Shown piece by piece: positions 32,563-34,939 of a stretch of DNA of 34,939 nucleotides. Numbering within the stretch: position 1 is the stretch's first letter; the number at the start of each line of letters is the position of its first letter. The stretch comes from Bacteroidota bacterium. GTDB taxonomy: Bacteria; Bacteroidota; Bacteroidia; Chitinophagales; Chitinophagaceae. The notes beneath the pieces are model-generated. The model had not been told where the DNA came from. It searched no databases and was given only the letters and a program-made list of their open reading frames with translations. The stretch is from positions 181 through 35,119 of the forward strand of contig JABDFS010000031.1 in NCBI GenBank assembly GCA_013286425.1. The letters run 5' to 3'. The translations under genes were made by a program, and so were the position numbers.

Positions 32563-34572
32563 TTACTTAATGACGATGAATTTAGCAGCTCCGGTTGTTG
32601 TTGGCGATTCAATATTCAGTATGTAAGAGCCTCTTCCAATTTTTGATGAAGATATATTCCATACATTATTACCTGCCGTTCCGGTTCTTGATTCATTATA
32701 ATAAATATCACCCGATTCATCTGTAATATAAACAGAGTAGCGTTCTGCTTTCTTTGCCGTAAACGAAACATTGAATTGCCCTGTATTCGGATTAGGCGAC
32801 ACTTTTACATCCATCGCTTCACGAATAACTTTTTTGTTTTCGACATTAGCTTGCGGTGAAAGCACTTCAACCTGTATTAACGTAAACGGCGTATTAGTTC
32901 CACCCTGGTATCTCAACGCAAGATCTGCCTCCCCTTTAAATAAAGTTCGTGGTATAAATGAGTTTATAACCATGGTCTTCTGCAGCCATTGGTGTGTATT
33001 GGCATTCGTAACTTTTAAATTTTGTTCACTGCAATTCATTCCCCATTTGCCATTACCGGAATCATAATACGTTACGGTGATTTGAACTTTTTCATTTTTC
33101 TTTACCAGGCTGTCGTTAAACCAGAAATACATAGCAGCTTTGCCATTTGGCTGTATTTTGAACAGCTTTGCATAACGACCGTAAATACTGCTGTCAGGCC
33201 CTATGCGCCATGCACCGTAAGAACTGCTGTCAGGATACCATTGCCGTATAAACCGTGTCCAGTCTTTAGTCAGGTTGATGCCAAAATCATTGTGGTAATC
33301 ATCGTCTGAAACATTCATGGCTCCTGCGGGTTTAAATTCATCTACTATTCTTTGAACACGCGCGGGATTTATGTACTGCACAATTGTTCTCATGGTAAGC
33401 CAGTATTTGCGTGCGTTAGAATCGAGTGGATTGGACCAGATGCTCTGAACTTTTTTATCATATGCTGATTTTCTTGAAGGATCGATAACAGGCCCATATT
33501 CGGCTTCAGAAAAACGAAGAGAATCTGCAAAGTCAGGCGCATCCCTTAATGCAATAAATCCTACATTACCATCGTGGGGTTTTCTTAAACCGGCATACTT
33601 GTCATAAAAGTCTGCAGCACGTGTATCATTTACTATGGAATTAATATAGCCCGGGGTAATATTCATCATATCCAATCCTCCTGAAGCAGCAGAGCACGAC
33701 AAAGCAAAAGCCTGCTTAACAGGAGCATAATACCACCAGGTAGTATTGAAAATATCCTGCACTTCACCACGCGACCTGTTATCATACGGGCCTGCATTCA
33801 GTTGGCGGTATTGTCTTAAATAGTAAAGCAGTTCGCCATCAAATGAATAGGCATGTGATAATAACCCGTCTTTGTGCATGTCGTATGGGAACCTCTGATC
33901 TACATATTCAAGGTCCTGCGCAAAGTTGCCGTCGTTAAACAAAAACCTGAACTTGCGGTCAGGACCTGCATAGGCATTGGCACTATCCCATGCTGCATGC
34001 CTGAAATCCTGCCAGGTATAAAAATCGATATCATAAGCCAAATCTGTAGGCGTTCCTTTATAAGGCTGTTCATCGCCGGTACTGCCCTCGGCAATTTGCC
34101 AATACATAAAATGTGCTTTTATGTCTGGTGATAAATTATTAAAATGATCTGCTACTTTTTTAAGCAGGTTATAATATCGTTTTTTATAATCAGGGTCAAG
34201 ATAATAAGGATATGGCCCGTCATCATGTCCGCCTGTTGTATACACTTTGGGAACATTGTTATATATCCAATCAGGGCAGTTTGGCCCTACCTGTATTTGA
34301 ACAGCTACCCATATATCGTCATCCGCTACAATTTGCATTTCATTGTCTAACGAGTCCCATTTAAAATCGCCCTTGGTTGGTTCAAGGGCTGCCCAATCAA
34401 AATAGATCTGGTAACCGTCTATGTGATAGGGTTTATAAATGTTCAGGCTGTTTTTGTTTTTAATACTGCCGATTCCCCATGTTCCCCATGGAAAAACGCG
34501 ATTGATTGGTTCCTGGCTTCTTGAGGCAAGCGCAAAAAGAATACAGATTAAAAGTGGTAAAGTTTTTTTCAT
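32563..34572 (-). CDS. Secreted glycosidase-like protein with a type IX secretion sorting tail
   Basis: The protein has 669 residues with signal peptide MKKTLPLLICILFALASRSQ. Residues about 25-450 look like a TIM-barrel glycosidase of clan A. The segment FDWAALEPTKGDFKWDSLD resembles the barrel start of GH42-type enzymes, and MYWQIAEGSTGDE places a Glu (about 162) at a typical acid/base position. I cannot assign a family or name the nucleophile. A beta-sandwich-like stretch (about 480-580) follows. The last roughly 80 residues form a type A sorting domain (VSPNPNTGQFNVSF to the end, FIVIK), which sends the protein through the type IX system to the surface or outside. It converges on the PUL, has its own terminator, and may act on the same or another plant-derived glycan. 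Confidence 0.75.
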   Translation of the reverse strand: MKKTLPLLICILFALASRSQEPINRVFPWGTWGIGSIKNKNSLNIYKPYHIDGYQIYFDWAALEPTKGDFKWDSLDNEMQIVADDDIWVAVQIQVGPNCPDWIYNNVPKVYTTGGHDDGPYPYYLDPDYKKRYYNLLKKVADHFNNLSPDIKAHFMYWQIAEGSTGDEQPYKGTPTDLAYDIDFYTWQDFRHAAWDSANAYAGPDRKFRFLFNDGNFAQDLEYVDQRFPYDMHKDGLLSHAYSFDGELLYYLRQYRQLNAGPYDNRSRGEVQDIFNTTWWYYAPVKQAFALSCSAASGGLDMMNITPGYINSIVNDTRAADFYDKYAGLRKPHDGNVGFIALRDAPDFADSLRFSEAEYGPVIDPSRKSAYDKKVQSIWSNPLDSNARKYWLTMRTIVQYINPARVQRIVDEFKPAGAMNVSDDDYHNDFGINLTKDWTRFIRQWYPDSSSYGAWRIGPDSSIYGRYAKLFKIQPNGKAAMYFWFNDSLVKKNEKVQITVTYYDSGNGKWGMNCSEQNLKVTNANTHQWLQKTMVINSFIPRTLFKGEADLALRYQGGTNTPFTLIQVEVLSPQANVENKKVIREAMDVKVSPNPNTGQFNVSFTAKKAERYSVYITDESGDIYYNESRTGTAGNNVWNISSSKIGRGSYILNIESPTTTGAAKFIVIK

Positions 34573-34660
34573 ATTGTTAGGTTTAATCGTACTAAAATTA
34601 TATACTAATTAACGAATTGTAAAAATTAACTAAGTCATCAAGGAAATGTTACGGTAAAAT

Positions 34661-34696
34661 AAAATGCCCGTGGAATACAGATTTCACGGGCATTTT
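34661..34696 (-). terminator. Terminator of trxB
   Basis: A 12-bp perfect stem AAAATGCCCGTG / CACGGGCATTTT with a 12-base loop. Read on the minus strand it follows the trxB stop by about 26 bp and ends in TTTTATTTTA. Confidence 0.8.
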
Positions 34697-34722
34697 ACAG
34701 TTAATTGTATTTTCAATTCTAT

Positions 34723-34939
34723 TTAACCAGCACTTAATTCTCCTAAATACCTTTCTGCATCCAATGCAGCCATGCAACCACTGCCTGCTGCGGTAACTGC
34801 CTGGCGGTATATTTTATCCTGCACATCACCAGCTGCAAACACACCTGTAATATTTGTTTTGGAAGTACCGGGAATGGTCTTAATATAACCGGCCTCATCC
34901 ATATGTATCCAGTCTTTAAAAATGGCGCTGTTTGGTTCG
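34723..34939 (-). CDS. trxB: Thioredoxin reductase, C-terminal 72 residues (truncated by the window edge)
   Basis: The minus strand translates from the window edge without a stop to TAA at 34723-34725. The fragment begins [20 protein letters not shown] and continues with a [19 protein letters not shown] segment and then [19 protein letters not shown]. This is the conserved C-terminal FAD-binding end of low-molecular-weight thioredoxin reductase: the ATGD-like motif appears as FAAGDV, followed by the helix [14 protein letters not shown]. The enzyme reduces thioredoxin with NADPH. The NADPH domain and CxxC active site lie outside the window. It ends ahead of a strong terminator and 150 bp from the start of the glycosidase-like gene. 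Confidence 0.93.
   Translation of the reverse strand, partial: EPNSAIFKDWIHMDEAGYIKTIPGTSKTNITGVFAAGDVQDKIYRQAVTAAGSGCMAALDAERYLGELSAG

Overview
The window looks like chromosomal DNA of a Bacteroidota bacterium, most likely of the family Chitinophagaceae. The evidence is the gene set (SusC/SusD pair, hybrid two-component regulator, type IX secretion tail, three-subunit sdhCAB operon), the AT-rich DNA, and Bacteroidota-type promoter elements (TAnnTTTG). No rRNA, tRNA, CRISPR array, prophage or transposase gene is visible.

Layout. 1-2313 (+): the end of a phenylacetate-type catabolic cluster (3' part of paaZ, then an enoyl-CoA hydratase/isomerase). 2314-4738 (-): tsaD and an ABC-transporter permease. 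4739-5282: a gene-free stretch filled by an element with terminal inverted repeats and an internal array of 11-bp repeats. 5283-8847 (+): sdhC-sdhA-sdhB, closed by a strong terminator. 8950-9774 (-): a CBS-domain protein and a small unknown protein. 10008-12889 (+): an unknown exported protein, a membrane protein, a LuxR-type sensor kinase broken by a frameshift in an A7 run, and its response regulator. 12911-14143 (-): a LolC/E-like permease. 14291-16868 (+): thrS-infC.

16954-32489 is a polysaccharide utilisation locus, probably for a fructan. A hybrid sensor/regulator with a sugar-binding-protein sensor (-) faces away from a sugar-porter permease, SusC, SusD, a secreted GH32 fructan hydrolase, a thioredoxin-fold protein and a large FG-GAP/UnbV lipoprotein (all +). 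Expected working: GH32 cuts fructan outside the inner membrane, SusCD imports oligosaccharide across the outer membrane, the permease takes up the monosaccharide, and the hybrid regulator senses the periplasmic sugar and switches the locus on. 32563-34572 (-) is a secreted glycosidase-like protein with a type IX sorting tail, and 34723-34939 (-) is the C-terminal end of trxB.

The most unusual signal is the density of short, degenerate, fixed-period repeats and small inverted elements in the first 8 kb and again at 26.8 kb. There are two arrays of 11-bp units, one of 8-bp units and one of 7-bp units, plus two copies of a small inverted-repeat element. One element copy supplies the start codon and N-terminus of tsaD. 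The 7-bp array lies in frame inside tsaD. Every junction of the sdh operon carries one of these repeats. A second strong signal is a 21-bp hairpin ending at the base before the start codon of the sugar permease.
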